64,000 nucleotides of DNA from Trichoplusia ni (lineage: Eukaryota; Arthropoda; Insecta; Lepidoptera; Noctuidae). Numbering within the stretch: the first letter of the stretch is position 1; every line of letters starts with the position of its first letter. The position numbers and the translations under genes were made by a program. Of this stretch, positions 1-15,800 are shown one piece after another. The stretch is from contig NC_039486.1 in the NCBI RefSeq assembly GCF_003590095.1, positions 5,082,336 through 5,146,335 of the forward strand. Reading direction: 5' to 3'. The notes under the pieces were generated by a model. It was not told the origin of the DNA, searched no databases, and was given only the letters and a program-made list of their open reading frames with translations.

Positions 1-732
1 TCTAAGAAAAACAAATACTGATTATTTAATTCAGACATATTACTGTTCCAAAGATCTAGTCATTGGATTGGGAATGATTAGGAAGAGCCTTACTAGTTTA
101 CAGGTTACTAGGTTACAGTTCAAAATCAAATCAAATGGGACGCATTTTACAAAGGAAAATGCCAACTTTTTATCGATCACTGAAAATCTGCAGCTAAACA
201 CCATCGTTAATTAATTTCGCCCTAATATTTAATTCTGTTTGATTGGTATTTCGTAAGTGACTCTATATTCGGCAAACATCGGTTGGCAGAGCATCGCCCC
301 TCATTCGCATTGTCGCTTGTCAGAACATATAAATAGATTGCATAGATACCGGTCTGCTGTGTTTCGAGGGACAGAGATAGCGCTCTACAAAATGACTCTT
401 CTTTATTCAACTACTTTTAACCGGCTATCGTTAGGTATTTTAGGTGTTAATTAAATGCTATGAAACAGCAACCATACATTTATATGTAAAACAGCTTTTG
501 CGTTTTATAATATAGACTTGGTGAGATTATATAATATAGATTTGATTAGAAAAAATTGGCAGCTCCTAATAATCCTTTTTTCGGAAATTACATTAAGCTT
601 TACACCCTTACATTATCAGATCTACAAACCAGGTGCAATGCGTCGATTCAACTCTATCTGTAATCATAATACAAAACTTGTTAATTATTTATTCATATAA
701 AGTAGTGTGACACATTTTCCTGTATGTCCCAG
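1..732 (+). other. intron of the first ABCG gene (upstream exons outside window)
   Basis: This stretch ends in an AG acceptor at 731-732 and has no convincing coding exon. The family has roughly 40-60 residues before the Walker A exon, so the missing N-terminal exon or exons should lie further upstream. The only structure seen is a short piece around 340-390 that resembles the hairpin-core repeat found elsewhere in the window (AGAGATAGCGCTCTAC). Confidence 0.7.
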
Positions 733-850
733 GACGCAAGACGATCCTCCACGATGTGTGCGGCACGTTCAACGCGGGCGAGTTGACGGTCATCATGGGA
801 CAGTCCGGGGCCGGCAAGAGCACTCTCATGGACATACTAGCGGGATATAC
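733..850 (+). CDS. ABCG gene 1, Walker A exon
   Basis: Acceptor CCCAG at 728-732 and donor GTGAGT at 851. The exon starts with the last two bases of a split codon and reads RKTILHDVCGTF through Walker A (798-824) to MDILAGYT. It is the first exon in the window, so its upstream partner must end with one base of the split codon. Confidence 0.93.
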
Positions 851-3800
851 GTGAGTATAATTATATACGGGTGTTTATACTAGACTTTTTTGTCCTGAAA
901 ACTGCCTTTTTCTCTATTTCCATCTCTTTTGTCTCCATTTAATCTCGCTAGACACTTGTCATTTTTACAATTTTTAACAAGAAAACGTGAAAATAAAAAA
1001 ATGTCCCATCAGTGAAAACTGCACATACTATTTCACCTTCAATACAAAACAAATTAAATTGAAGCAGACCGACACGTCAAACTTATAAGTTGGTCCCTCT
1101 TTTTCCTCAAATTTATTGAAATGACGTTTAATAAGTCTCTTGACTTTGATCATTTCATATTTTCATTCATTCATCATTTTCATACTTTCAATCATTTTCC
1201 ATTGTCGTTAACGATCGTAGAAATGTCACATGTTTAGGGGGGCAGAGGTACTCTGTTTCTGTTCCATGATCTCATTTATGTGTGTAGTCTAATTATATGA
1301 AATATGAATATTGAAAGGTCAATGATCTGACTATGATCTCATACTCGTAATAATATTTGTTGATGGGTGTTGCTAGGCAACGAGGCTAATGTTCTTTATT
1401 GTTTATGCAAAGACCTGTTAGTGGCCAGTGTTGTGCGTATCTTTAGGCTCATAAAATTGTCATATAAATTGATGTTGATTGGCAAATATTTTATTCTAAT
1501 CAGTCTCAAGTGATGGGAGGTATCAAGGAAGTTTTTATACTTACTGTTAATTGAGTGTCAATAACTTCATTCCAAAAACGATTCTAGGAGTCTTTGAGTC
1601 TCTGTCGCTACATTTTCACTAGAAGCAACAATCTCAACAAGCTTTTACATCAACTTACTAGTAGATGAAGTATCTCCCATTAATGTAATAAGGAACAACA
1701 ATAGCTATAACTCTGTAATTGCAAACTTCCGACAAGTATACACCTTATTGCTCGTCCACGGCCAATCAGATATCTGATACGTAGTGGTATTGACCCACTA
1801 TATCAGCTGGCATGCTAATCGACGTCTGATAATCACCGCATAGCAGATCGCATGTTTAATTAAATGTATTTAGTATACAGGTGCTCAAAGATAACATTAA
1901 AACACGTGTTGTTTATCATGCGTCCGTGCGTATATTAGATTTCGTAAATAATCCCTGAAAGAACGACTTGCCTTTGCGCTCATCAAGAAAGAAAAAGGAA
2001 ATGAAAGAAAAAAGAACACATCGACGAACGAACAAAAACAAATGAACATCATTAAAATTACAACATTTTTGAAAGCTATCAGATCTGTTGCTCTAAAAGA
2101 TAATTATAATCAGACATTGAAAAAAATGAACCAATAGTTGGTCATTGATCACCAACAAGATATCGTTAGACTTTGCATAGGTTAGGAAATATTTCCGTTT
2201 CTTATCGATGAAGAAAACATGAATGACCAACTCGAAGGATATGCAGAACGATGAACTCTATTGGTTGAAAAGGGAAGTTCAAAAACAAATTGACATACAA
2301 AAGCTTAAGATGGAAGTCACTCTTTGGATACTTAATGGATCAGATGGAAGGAAAAAATACAATTGAATGATTTCAAATGTCTTCTAGTACATTTATCCAT
2401 TTATCATACTGAGTAGATACTATTTTATTATGACACAAGAGAAATATTTGTCCAATATTGGACATTGGCCGTATTGGCTTTGGTCCTTGAGCGTGATTGC
2501 TTACGTATCGAACGAATTACTCAAATTATCGCCGAAGCTACGAAGGTCGTTATTTCCAGCCTAGCTTTAGATAACAAATACTAAACATTTATTAATTTAT
2601 TTTTATTTCTATACTACCACTTTTGTACTGTACCAAGCTCGTATGTTGCATTGTGGTGGTTTAATTTTAATGATTAGATGAAATCTGCAATTGGATTTTT
2701 GCGCTTCCCTGTGTTTGTTTAGGTAAGTGTGGTCCACCACTTATCAAACTCTTTGCTTAAACCGAAAAAATAAAATAGGAAGTACTGTATTTTTCTTGAA
2801 AAATTCCATGTGACATATAATATAGTCAGAACCCTCTGGATGTATGAATTTGCTCTTTGGTGCTTAGTGTTTACTTTAACTGTAAATAATTTCATATTCG
2901 ATTGTTTCAAGTGCATTTCCGTAGCAAATTCGAAATCTCAATGCTGATAAATAATGCTGTCATAAATCATAATTATCAATTCAAATTTTATGCATTAATA
3001 TTCAACAAAAGAAATTACTAAATTAAACAACTAAATACCTCAAGACAAACATCACTTAACTAACAGTGTTTGTCAGATAGGTACCATGTGAAATGAAATA
3101 TTTAAACGCATGACTATTTTTGTCACAGAAAGGTGTAAATTACATAAAGCTACCTACTTACATGTAAAGTTTAAATATGAAAGCAGTTGATAGAAAACAA
3201 AAAGTTTTGCTAGCCAACTTTGAAAGATGGTGACTCAAAGTTTCGCCGATAAAAGTTTAGACTTCAAATAGTAGAGAATAAAAGACTGCTTTACAGCGAG
3301 ACACTGCTAGGCAATGGTTAATATAATTCGGGGGACAAATACAATCAAATAAAAAAAATATGCAAATATCACCAATTATAACGGTCCTCGTTTCGTTGTC
3401 TGCATTATGAAGACTGTAATACAAAAAATACTTGAATTAGAAATGAGTATAGGACGCTAGATAATGTAATGTTTAGCACAGTGAATATCAACGAAACAGC
3501 CGTTTGTGGTCAAACAGCGAATAGTTCCTCTACTTATCATGCATCACATGTTCGCTATAGTTGGATACCTACTCATTTATTCGATGCTTGTTTGTTTCGA
3601 CGGGACGCTTGCTACTTGGATTGCTAGCTGCCATTTTAGTTGAAGTATCAAGGAGGATATATGATAAAGGATTTTAGGCAAAGCGTATGTCCAAGAAATA
3701 AAAGGCCTATCGACCTCTTGACAAAACGAAAGGACAGTTGTGGGAAAGAGATACCGCTATACGTTGCTCTACGCCGTGTAGAGCGCTGTCATGCTCCCAC

Positions 3801-6800
3801 AGCTGCGAAAATATCAGCATACTTGTTCTGTGTCTGGGTGTTATTTGTCTATAATACCTATGTTTGTATGAATGTATTTTAAGTATGTTTATCAGTTGTC
3901 CAATACTCATAATACAAACTTTGCTTAGTTTGAGACTGGCGTTGTAGGCTAGACGAGTAAAAGTTATAGCATATCATTGTAACCAATAGTACTTTAATAG
4001 GTAGCGGTTCCCCTCTTCAAATATAAAAAACATATATAATAAATAAGATAGGTATTTCATTTCTGAAGAAGGAAACTCTTCGTCCGACGCGTCGATCGTC
4101 AATTTTTCTCCGTACTTGCCTAGAATAAGGAAGTAGTTGTAGTTCTCTCTTTTTAATCGTAATTGGTGTGATAATCATGTTTGGATATAGTGTGACTAAC
4201 GTGTAATACTTATGTAATACAACTGTTTACTTGCACTTTATCGCGAGTACTCGAATGACTTTCTCATCAAGGCTTTGTGAGGGAATGTGTAATGAGCGAT
4301 TAACATTGTTATACATAAGTCGTAGGTTCAAATACGGTCCAAGTTCTTTTCATTGAAACTGTGTGAAAACATTCTGAGGAATCCAAAAAAGCCTGAATTT
4401 TTCAAGGGTTGTTTCAACGGAAATGAAGAAGAAAATGTTGTGAATGTTATATCTATATATACTTATCTCTCTTTCTCTCGCTGTTAAATGTAGAGCCATA
4501 ACAACGTTTGGTTAATTAAACACTTCCTGCAAATATAATGGTCACAAAAACAGTCCAAAGTACTATTACATGTAGCTATTATTTCTACAAAATTAACCAT
4601 AAACCAACAGGTAATTATAACCGGTACGTTCATTGCGTATCAGTTTACATTAGAAGCTTAACCTCCTAACAATGCAATAATAATAAAGCGATAAAAACAA
4701 CAGATTAAATACTTATTTTACACGATATTTAATAAACAATAAAGTGTATGGACTGTAATATGTTGTGTAATTCATTTTTTACCTCGATGATAAATTTATC
4801 ACTTACTTACATAATGGGATAATCGCTCCGTTACCTCAAGGTAATTAGCCGGTTTCGTAGTTAACTATTATGACTATTCAAAGACGGGTTAAATAACAGT
4901 GTAGAATTGCGAACTAAAAATCAATCGAAAAACAATTTGTAGAACTTGTAGAGTTTGTATACAAGCGTTATTTTTTTAAACGGCTCCTGTATTAATGAAT
5001 TTAATCCTTATGCTAAGAGGGCTTCATAAACATTCAAGTCACATGCACAAAGACACCCAGACTCAGACCAAACAATTTTTTTTATATGTTGTTTGAGAAC
5101 TTTTTGCAACAAGCATCTTCTGATTTTAAGGAATTAAGTTATTACCAACAACTTATTTTCCTTAAGATCTACTTAGATAAAAGTATTAGAATATAAAGAT
5201 AGACACACAGCTGTGATGATAACTTAAACAAAGGTTCAGAAAACTATCTAGTACTGTATAAATACTACATTCGTTGATCACAACAAACAATGCCTTATCA
5301 CAGAGGGCTTGTCATACTGACATTATTTAGTTCGTAAACAATACATTTAGTTACACTGTGGCGCTAGGACCAACAAAGCGAGTTTTGTTTCTGCTCCAAA
5401 GGTCACTGTTTCCGTAAAATTCAATAGTTGTGTCAACTTATAAATATTGACTTTGTATTACTTCACAAAGACTAACAATCGAATATTGTTATTAGGTATT
5501 ACGACATTTTTCGTATTGACTTTTATGAATATTCACAACAAAAAATATCCCGGTTATGTTTAAAACACAATGCAATTTAAACCTTATATCTCACAATGAT
5601 AAAACACATATTTGATTGCCTTAAACATGTATTGATCTATTGTACCCTTTTGTGTTTTTGCTCTTCCGCTAATTTCCGTAAACATTTTTTTTTACTATGA
5701 GAGTAGGTACTTGTAATTGTCTCAGTAGTAAAGTGTAATTGTCGATTCAATATCATATTGTCCAAATGTGTTTTATCTTATCTTATATCTATATTGGTAA
5801 CTGTTTTATTATTCTACTGGTTACGTGACATACATACCCAGTATTAAAAGAAAGACATCCGAAAAATTAGTGTAAAGCCATAATTTCTTATGAGACATAC
5901 CACTTTCTCTATAAGCATTCAAAGAATGGATTCGCTTTTCATATTACAATTACTAAACTCACTAAAACTAAAGGGTCTAAGCAATATCGATTATTATTGT
6001 GATAAAATCCCCTAGCTAACCCTCAGCGAAGGGTCTATCCCTTCACTATGTTACCCATTCCGAGTTTCGAACATAAAATAATTCATCTTCATCCATAAAA
6101 CTAATCTGTGCAAGTCCGTTGTGGAAGCGAGAAGCCCCTATGAGCAATGTAGAGCGCTGTCTCACTTCAACAATCGCTACCGTCCTACTTTAAGCTGGGA
6201 TTAGTAGCAGTAGTAGACACTGGGCCCCGATTCTGCGATGTTACAATGGCCGATGAATGAATGGCAATTGAATTAAATTTGAAATTATTCCTATATTCTT
6301 AAGCATTTTGCCAATACAATAATTGGAACGTAATTGTATTGACCTTGAGTTTAGCGTCCCACACTGAATTTCGAATTATTGTGTAGAAAAATGCTTAAGA
6401 GAAAACGAAAATTGTCATTTTAAATAGCATAATAGAATAGACCCTGGTCTTTCAATTACAAACGTGCAACTTTTTAAGGGACAAATAACATGACGCATTA
6501 AGTACCTACTGCCTTACATCTGTACACAGTTTATGCGCACAATATAAATAATTTACATTACAGAAGCACGTACCAAAACAATGACTAACTTACACGAACG
6601 AATACGATTATATATAAATGAACGTATCAAATACAACCGACCGTAATTTAAACTAGGATTATTTGATTTTCCTGCTGTTTTTTGGTTCATTAACTAATAT
6701 AAGTGGTAAGCTATTATTTTTATCTGACACTATTTTTGGTTGACCTGTATAGAATGCGGCAGGCATTAAGTCCGCTTTTGTACACATTTAGTATGCAGAT

Positions 6801-9800
6801 AGAAGTCTATTTTTTTGCGTATTAAATTAAAAAGGAATGTAAAGTACAGCATAGACAAAGGGAACTCAATTTCATATCTTTATCGTGTTGTATGAGGGTC
6901 CGAGATTTTGTTTTTCTTTGTGCTTAGTCCTTGTATACAAATTTTGCGCAGCTGATGACATTTTGGTGAGCTCAAGTTATGCGCAGCTGATTTGAACTGG
7001 CATTTTGGTAAGCCCTATTATTTTTGAAGATTGAATGAGTTCTTTGTAAGATGAGCTCCATTTATCTTTTGTATTTGAAATGTGATCTCTTTCGTTAATA
7101 TGTATATTGTCTACTTAAAACAAAGCATGAATAGCAGAGGGGCTTCTAAAATTTTTGATACCTATATCAAATCATTTTTACAATCTTTTGAAATGATTGG
7201 CGAATGTTAAATCGTATGATGGGGTTATCGAACTAAAGCAACCTGTTGAGTGACTTCAGAATGACTTTTTGAAACTAGTTTTGTCTTTTGACACCTACTT
7301 CGTCGAAAATGTATCTATTTATTGATTACGTGTTACATAACAGTTATAAAGGACCTCAACCTTAGATTTTGTTTCGGCAAAAAGAAAAACATAATCTGTA
7401 TAAATAAAGGGGTAAAAATTCTGACCTTGTGCGGGGTAATGGATGAATGCTTAGAATCGTTTTTTAAAATGCCTCTCTTATATAATTATAGAAAAACAAT
7501 ATTATTTTTACGTCCCACCTAAATGGGTAAGAGTCAGATAGTACTAGTACATTTTGAGTTAATTTGAGCTCATCAAACTGTCTAAATACAAAATAACATC
7601 AGTTTTATTGTTGTTATTTTCCATTATAATAATATTTACGTTACTACTATACTTGTTAGAACCTTGTGCGTTTTAATAGCCGAATGCAACATTGACCTCA
7701 GACGCACTTGGTCAAAACATTAGCAGCCGACTAAGTTGTGTTGATGTTTTAAGTAAGATACTAGCACAAGGCCGGAACACTTGGAAATTGGTACACTTAC
7801 AATTACAAAGAATATAATCAAATCATTTCAATGAGTAAATAGTTTAAAAGATCCTATTTATGTATATCAAGACCAGTAGTCGTAACAAAGAAATTAATTT
7901 TTGATATATTATTATTGATGATTCACTGATACATTGATTTTATGTTTACTTTTCGACAATACGACGATTCGCTATTCAGAACAACCAAAAAACTTATAAA
8001 AACGTACATATAGAACATTCATTATAAAATATACATAAGATCATCATTTGTAATGAATACATTATATAATAGCGTATTATGCAAATTAAATTAAACATCA
8101 GTTATCCTTTTACGACTAGTTTTATTATATTAGCGAGTTTTTATCAGTTTTCCACCCACACAGAATGAGCCAATCTTAAAGCAAAGGAAATATTTAAAAT
8201 TTTGATGATATTCATTCAGTTTAATAAATGTATAGGTAGATACCATTTATATAGATAACTGTTTTAATAATTAGCAGATAGGCATTAATTTCAACATAAA
8301 ATCAAAATTAAAACAAAAATCTTAACATCGAAATAATATTTAATAAAATTAGGGCGGACATTCTAATTATTAACATACCTTAATTTATTGTTATTATTAA
8401 TAATATCTGATCTTTAATTTCATATGATACTAGCCGTATAATACCTTCTGCACAATGCACATACATGTCTGTATTTACATTTGTACTAACTGACCCAGCA
8501 AACGTTGTTTTGCCGAATATTTTTTTTTGTTGTATATCGTATTTTTAATGGCACATAAAAAATAAAAACAAACAATTTCGTCCAAAAAATAAAATATATT
8601 TTTTTACTATGAGCTTATCATTTAGGGGTATGAAAAATAGACGTTGCTCTATTCTCAGACCTTGGGTAGGTCTGAGAATATATTTACAAAATTTCATAAC
8701 AACTGGTTAAGCCTCGGAGGAGTACGGTAACTAACATTGTGACACGGGAATTTTATATGTATAAATATTAATTTCCGACGGTAGCTTCTTTAATATTAAT
8801 TATCAATCACGTTATTTTAAGTCATTATGCGACTTTATCGGTACGGTGTTCCTTCCACCCTGTATATTAGATGTTCCTACTTGATATGACCCCAAGGTAC
8901 ACGAATTGTACTGACCCCATTATAAGTTACTAACAAAAGTACAGTTGCGCCAACAAACCTAATGACTATTTAGTTCATTATCACTTTTGATAACTATTGG
9001 AAATAGACTGTGCTTTAGCGTCTTCTGGACCTTAAATGGTCAGAAATAAGGTTTGAAATGCATTGGTTGTGTAAGGAAATTTTGACTGGTAACTTAACGT
9101 ATATCTTGTACTTACAGTACGTGTCAGTGATTTATTGACCCGTTGCCCTAAAAGCATAGTTTTAATTTCTGAACTGATAAACTGTTGTATTGTTCCTCAT
9201 ATGCGTATTAGATGAGTAAATTAATTAGAATATTTGATATCTCAAATTGTTTGACAACTTATAACTGGATACATTTCTGAAGTAGACACTTAGAGAAAAA
9301 GTTCTAGAGTTTAATAAAAAAAATGGGAAACAATTTATGCTCTTCAGTAAACAGTATGCTTTAACAACGTTAAAGTACTTACAATCCATCTGTATACCAC
9401 ACTGGAATATTTTGCCTTCATTCAAATAAACAAATCAATTTCCCATCGAGGATTTTCTAAGTAGAAATTGATTTAAACACTTATATTATCCACTGCCGCT
9501 AACTCGCTAACCGGTCTTTACTCCGTAAGTAGTTTCCCAACTACTTTCTAAATCCCTTCATCAAACTAATTAAAGTTAATTAATTATCATCATAAACTGA
9601 TATTTAATTTTCTGTTTCTGTACACAACTTTTTAAACAGTAGTTGAGAAAGAGTCGCTGCTCTACGGCATGTATCTCACCATCTCTTTCTTAATTGCAAA
9701 AGTGTAATAATATTAAAAACTAAAATACATTTAATCGTTGGTTCCCGGATCTTGAACTTCAATACAATTACAGAAGTCAAAATAACAACGTAGATATCTT

Positions 9801-12800
9801 TATTTAACGTGAGCTATAAAACTGATTTAATTAACATAGAGTCGTGGACTCGCGAAGATTATCATCTTTGATTCCATCAATAAAACCAGTATTACTAACA
9901 ATTGGTTGCTAGGCAACGGTTTGACATTAAACAGACACGTCAGATTCGATTCTTGCTTGAACAAACGTACAAACAAACATGACCCCGTTCATAAATAGTA
10001 AAGTTAAGAAAGAAAACGCAGCGACTGTGGTTATTTCGTTTGTTTATTATGTTTTGATATATTTATATATTTTATGATATATTTTGACTTATGAATGACG
10101 CACTGGTAGCTGGTTTTGATATAGAATCATATATTTATTTGTACATACTATGTATATTAGTCTAGTCTAGATATCTATCTACAGATACATATATAGAAGC
10201 CAACGCACAATAGATTAAAACAAATGCACATCATTTGTAACAAAATAAATAAGTCTAATTCTAATTAGAAGATTGTGTTTTTTAGGTCTTAGTTCCTACT
10301 GCCGTAAGGTCGACTTTCGCATTCGAGTTAGGCTGAATTCGAACGCAGCGGGGGATCGTGTTAGCTAAACATGTGTAAAATGCTACTTATTTTTAGTTCT
10401 TATTATCTATTTTTTGTATTGAATAGCGTCAAATTTATAGTACGTTACGACACCTTTGAAGATGTCACCGTGATTATGACACCAATTGAAAGCCTTCGTG
10501 AGAATACAAATTTACACAGTATTATATTTTAACTAGCTGTTTCGGGCGGGCCCGCCCGCTATAAATCGAAAATTATCCCACAAACTATCCTATGTGGTTG
10601 TGCTGGCTATAAACTATCTGTGTACCAAATTTCGTCTAAATCCGTTCAGTGGTTTTTGTGTGAAAGAGGAACAAACATCCTTACGAAAAAATTTCGCGTT
10701 GAAATAAATCGCATAACAAACAAAACATTTCTACTCAATACAACAATTCTTATTGAAAGAAGGTATTAGCATAGCGAGTTAGTAAGCAGCTCAACAATAA
10801 CTCAATCAGTTCGAACCGGCCGCCGGTCATGCGACGCAACGTAATCGGACATTTACTTACGCCAGACTTAGCAACAGTGTTAATTACCAAAATTATAATC
10901 GTCACTATCACTTCATATGTAGATGTGTCGCCTTATCTTTGGCGTCAACAGTCCTCATTGATAATGTGATATTCTTAATTTCTAAAAGGCCATGAATAAT
11001 GCTCGACTGTCGTTTTAACATCAAGTATTGTGAATTATGTTACTTTGATGTGCTTTTACGAGTTTATTAGGTTAATGAACGAAATTAATGGTATTTGGCA
11101 TGTTCCTCTGGGTTTAATATTTTATAATTAAATTAATTAATTGCAATAAACAGACACTATTTATTTAATCTAGACGCTACTGTTTATCATGACTGTATGA
11201 GATACTCTTTTGTTTTCTTCATTATATGTATTTGATTATTTTTTGTTTGATCGTTTAGGATGATTATGCAGAATCGTTGCCCATTTTACATTCAATATAA
11301 TAATAATATATAATGTTGGACAATATTCACACAACGCCATCTAGTCTCAAATTAAGCAGAGCTTGTGTTATGAGTACTAGACAACTGATAAACATACTTA
11401 TATAGTTCTAAATACATACATATTATAGATAAATTACACCCAGACACAGAACAAATGATCGTGCTCATCACACAAACATTTGTCCTGGGTGGGAATCGAA
11501 CCCACGACCTCCGGTATAGCAGTCAGGGTCACTAACCACTAGACCAACAGGCCAGTCACGTCAGTCAATATGAAATTCAAATTGAATGTGAAATTATTTC
11601 GGATTACCCGTTACTTAAACTACTTAATTTTGTGTTTTATTCGGCTCAACAGACTCATAACTATCAAAGCTTTTAATCCTCGACTCTATTTGCAACTTTT
11701 AAAAGTATGTTTCAGATATCCGTTAGTTTCGGTATAGACTACAGAGCTCTTTAAATCCCTGATGTTTGCATATGCATATGAATGGAATTAAATGGGTTCA
11801 AGGCAATTTTAAATTGTTATAACAAAAGGCTATTAACATACAGGATAGGCGTCGACAATCACGAAAATATCGACCCACGTTGTGAAGATGTGCGTGTTAA
11901 ATGAAAGTTATGGAATGATGACGAATTAACACGCGTTAATTTGACTGTAGTTACAATGTAACAAGGTACTTGAATTTCACAATATTGTGTGTTCGCAAAA
12001 TAATCTTTATCTACTTAAGAATAGAGAAAATGCAAAATCATTACCCATGTTATTGATGTAATGGTATTAAAGTTTTGGATTTAAAAAACATTATTTGCAT
12101 ATTTAGCATTTTTCGGCTCCAAGAATGCTTGTTTCTGAGTCTGGATGAATATAATAATTAGAAAAGCTCCCGACACTAAACATAGGAGTCGTTTTAAAAA
12201 TGGTTCAAAATTAATATTCCGTCATTAAAATTGCCATACTTTTCTTTTGTTCGAAGTTTCGTTCAAATTTTGATATAATCACGCAACTTAGCCGAAAACC
12301 ATAACTTTCGTATAATTTTAGTACTCTACTACATACTTTCATTTTATATTATATGTTTACTCAGTCAGTTTACCTAAACAGGTTGATAGTTGTCTAGCAG
12401 ATACGAATTATATCTAGATAGGTAACTAAATAATGTATTTAAATGATAGCACGAAAAAATGTCGGTCTCGTTCTCAGCTGATAGTCAGATGTTTTTAATG
12501 ACGTAATAATTACATGCCCATCCTAAATAATATTTATGTGTGTTAAAAGCTTTAGAGATACAAACAGATACTAGGAGCCAATGACCTTTAAATCTTCTTG
12601 TTGCGCGCTTCAGACATTAATTTTATTTATTTAGTTTATGAAGGAAAACGAATAAATAATAAACATCATTGCCTTGCGAGCTAGTCTACTATGGCAAAGT
12701 CACATTCCTAAATTGAAATTTGAAAAGCTATATCACTTTTTAAATACCTTAAATTCCCTTTGTGTGTGAAAATACTGTTATCTGTTATCTCAAAGGATGC

Positions 12801-15800
12801 TATTGTCTGTTCCAAAAAAATAACTTCCGTCTTAATTTGATTCAGCCGATGATATTTTGATGTTGCAACTTGGGAGACCTATAATACCTATAGAGAGATA
12901 TGACTAAGATTCTTCAAACGAAGTAAATCAATGGTCATATAATTTATCTAGTACCAAAGTTTCCCTAATCAGAAAGTGTAAAAATAGTATAATTTAATAT
13001 TTCCAAAGGAAACTGGGAAAGCAAGTTACATGAATCATGTTTAGATATGCGGCGTTCCATTTCTGTTTTGCTGATTATGAACATAATAAAAACAATACGG
13101 TCTTATTTATTAAAGTTGAATACTTGTTTCAAATACAATAAATGGGAATGATAAACGTTTGTGACTCAGGATTTAGTTATAAAGAGAAAGGCTGTTCTTG
13201 TTCTAACATTGTATGTTTAAGTAAGTCCCGAAAACTATACTTAGCAGGTATTTGATAAGGATTGCTGCCTAACAGACAAAGAAAAAATTACAAAATAATA
13301 AGCATTAGGAACTATTATCTTAAAGCTTAGGTCAAGAGTAATGCAAAAGAAAAACCCTTAACGCATAAAATACAATTGAGCTTTTTTGGGTTTACTTGGA
13401 TTGTTCAAAGGGACAAATTTAATGGATTAATGACTAATTAAAGACTAATGTCTTAATCTTCCATATAAATGTAGAACGTCAAACAGTAAACAAAATCCAG
13501 TCATTTTCCGAAGCCTGTTCAGTTTTCATTTGCATCTTTGTAATCTGTCTTAATTATACAGTTTCTGTTTAACCCAGGTCGAAGACAAAGATCATGTTAA
13601 ACTTAAATATCAAAGAAAAGTAACCAATTTAAATTTATGAGACACAATATAAGACCTTAAAAAACCAGATTATTTATAATCGTTTTATCAATGTGGACAC
13701 AGCTGCAAATTTATCAACAGCAAAACTACATGATATTGTTGGCAATTTTACAATTTTATTAGATAGGCAGTTAGGTAGGTACTACGGGGAGAAATATTCA
13801 ATTGGAATCCAAGGTCCAATGGAAGTCTTACAGTACTTATAAGAAGCGAGGCACATTCCACTTATACCTACACAAAGGAAACAAGACAGGACATTAATAA
13901 ATACTTCCTCGTGTCCCGAATTCGTACATTAGTGGCGGTGAGTCAAAGCGTAGGCTATAAGACGCTGCCGGCTCTGATCAAAACCTAACTGTATCCATTA
14001 AAGAACAAATGTCTTTTATATTGTAGTACTTTGAGTCATGACATGCTGAGGAAGCTGTTAGTAAACCACCAGATATATTGGTGTAGTAAGAGCTAGTAAG
14101 ACCTCATCGCAAACTATGAGATGATGAACTATTTTGCCAATGGAATCAATTTTAAAAATAGAGCTTTGGGCCTCAATACATTGTAAGGACATTCGATACA
14201 GCTGACAAAATTGGGCCGTATGTTTAAAAAAAATTGAATACCTAAGTGTTATGTGCTAGCCAATAGCCTTATAATAATAATGTTCTGTAAAATCGTTGAT
14301 TATTTTAATAGGGCGGAATAAAAATAATTTACTCCTAGTAAAGGACATTATTGATAAAATAACGTAGTAACACACCTGCCAGATAAACTACAACCAAAAC
14401 CTATACAGATAGGTTTTAGTCATAAAAGATAAATCGATTCAAATCTACGATAATTACAATCGCTACGCAAAACAATATCGATACAAACGAATGCAGTTAT
14501 TTCATCTGGTTTCGATGGGAAATCGTTTAAACCATTAGGATTAACACACGTTGATTAGATAAGATAGGACATTACAACGTAAACATTCATGAATTGATTG
14601 TATTGAACTGAACTATGTGTTGCAACACAAAGATTTTATCGACGGAGTCATCTAACTTTAACAAAGCAGACGGTTAGCAAAGTAACGATGTACTGAGTAG
14701 ATATAAGTATGAGAGAGTCTAACAGCCCAATGCAACAACAATACCTACACAGCAAAATTAACCCTTCGGTTTTATGCTACTGTTACTGTTGCCAAGGTAC
14801 CTGACTGGACGAATAACCGAGGTTACCACGCCAAATTCACTTTGCGCTACGTGTCGCGGGTTCGATCCCATCGGTCAAGTGTTTTGTGTGATCAAAGTGC
14901 GTGTGGTGAATCTGAGTGTATTTGTGTATGTAACCTGAATGCTTGTGAAATAATATGGGTATAAGGATTAAATTCCTTGGTACGGGAATACTCATTTTTT
15001 AAGTGGAATGTTGAGACGGATCGACAAATTAGATCGTCACTTAGCTAACTCGTCCCTGAATTGAACCATAATTCCCTTAGTACACGTTGGTCTCCAATTC
15101 CCGATGACTTTAGTCACGCAGCGACTGCTGCCATTGTAATGACTAACTGTAACAACCTAAACGAGGAAGTCTCATGTCAAATCCTGCGGGGGACTATCCA
15201 GCAAGACTCATACTTTAAATGGATACAATCAACCACACTACAACATTAAAATCCTTACGAAACTAAGCCTTATTGCATTGAAATAAAGTACTATTTGCTT
15301 TAAAGTGCCACCACTACTCTGCAGCGCAGCATTTGATTAAAAAAAAATATTTTGTTACAGAAAACCAACAAGTGGAAGTATTTGCGTCAACGGACGAGTT
15401 CGCAATGAAAAAATGTTCAGGCGAAGGTCATGTTATATACTGCAGGACGACCAAGTACAAAATATGTTAACGATACAGGAATCACTTCACATAGCCGCAG
15501 ATCTCAAACTTGGTAACCATATTAGCGGACAGCAAAAAAAACAAAGAGTGAGTGTTCTTCCCATTTTTCATATGCCTCCTTTTATAGGACTGTTACACAA
15601 TCGACAATTGCCCTTATTCGACAATTGCCCTTATTTCTGCTATCTAAACGTAACGATACTTTGAAACCCAGAAGGAATAATGATAGAAGGAAGAGGTCAA
15701 ATAACAGCTGGGTTACATCAACGCTAAATGTACGTAGACATAGGCATCTAATGGCTTCTTTTTAATATCACTAAAAAACATTTTGGTTTTTCACTTCTTC

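Larger units (their letters stand above)
851..15360 (+). other. 14.5 kb first visible intron of ABCG gene 1
   Basis: No supported exon inside; phases of the flanking exons join directly. It holds repeats: a SINE tail near 3835-3950, a MITE-like copy at 6222-6415, a TE copy at 8492-8757, an ACTAGCTGT-family piece at 10536-10690, a reverse-strand SINE at 11318-11556 and a forward SINE at 14815-15010. Elsewhere it is AT-rich sequence without recognisable structure. A long intron just downstream of the 5' exons often holds enhancers, but none can be identified here. Confidence 0.75.

Noticed and set aside
392..434. ATG mini-exon (14 codons plus one base) that could splice in phase to 733
   Set aside because: It lies next to a repeat-like core and lacks the beta-strand sequence expected before the Walker A core of ABCG proteins. 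The true first exon is more likely upstream of the window.
2200..2400. Possible retroelement coding remnant (runs of Lys/Glu codons)
   Set aside because: No frame stays open and no protein family could be recognised.
11490..11556. tRNA gene on the minus strand
   Set aside because: Same SINE head as 34144 in reverse; not a closed cloverleaf.
14830..14885. tRNA gene
   Set aside because: SINE head of the second type; followed by a SINE body and lacking a proper 3' acceptor.
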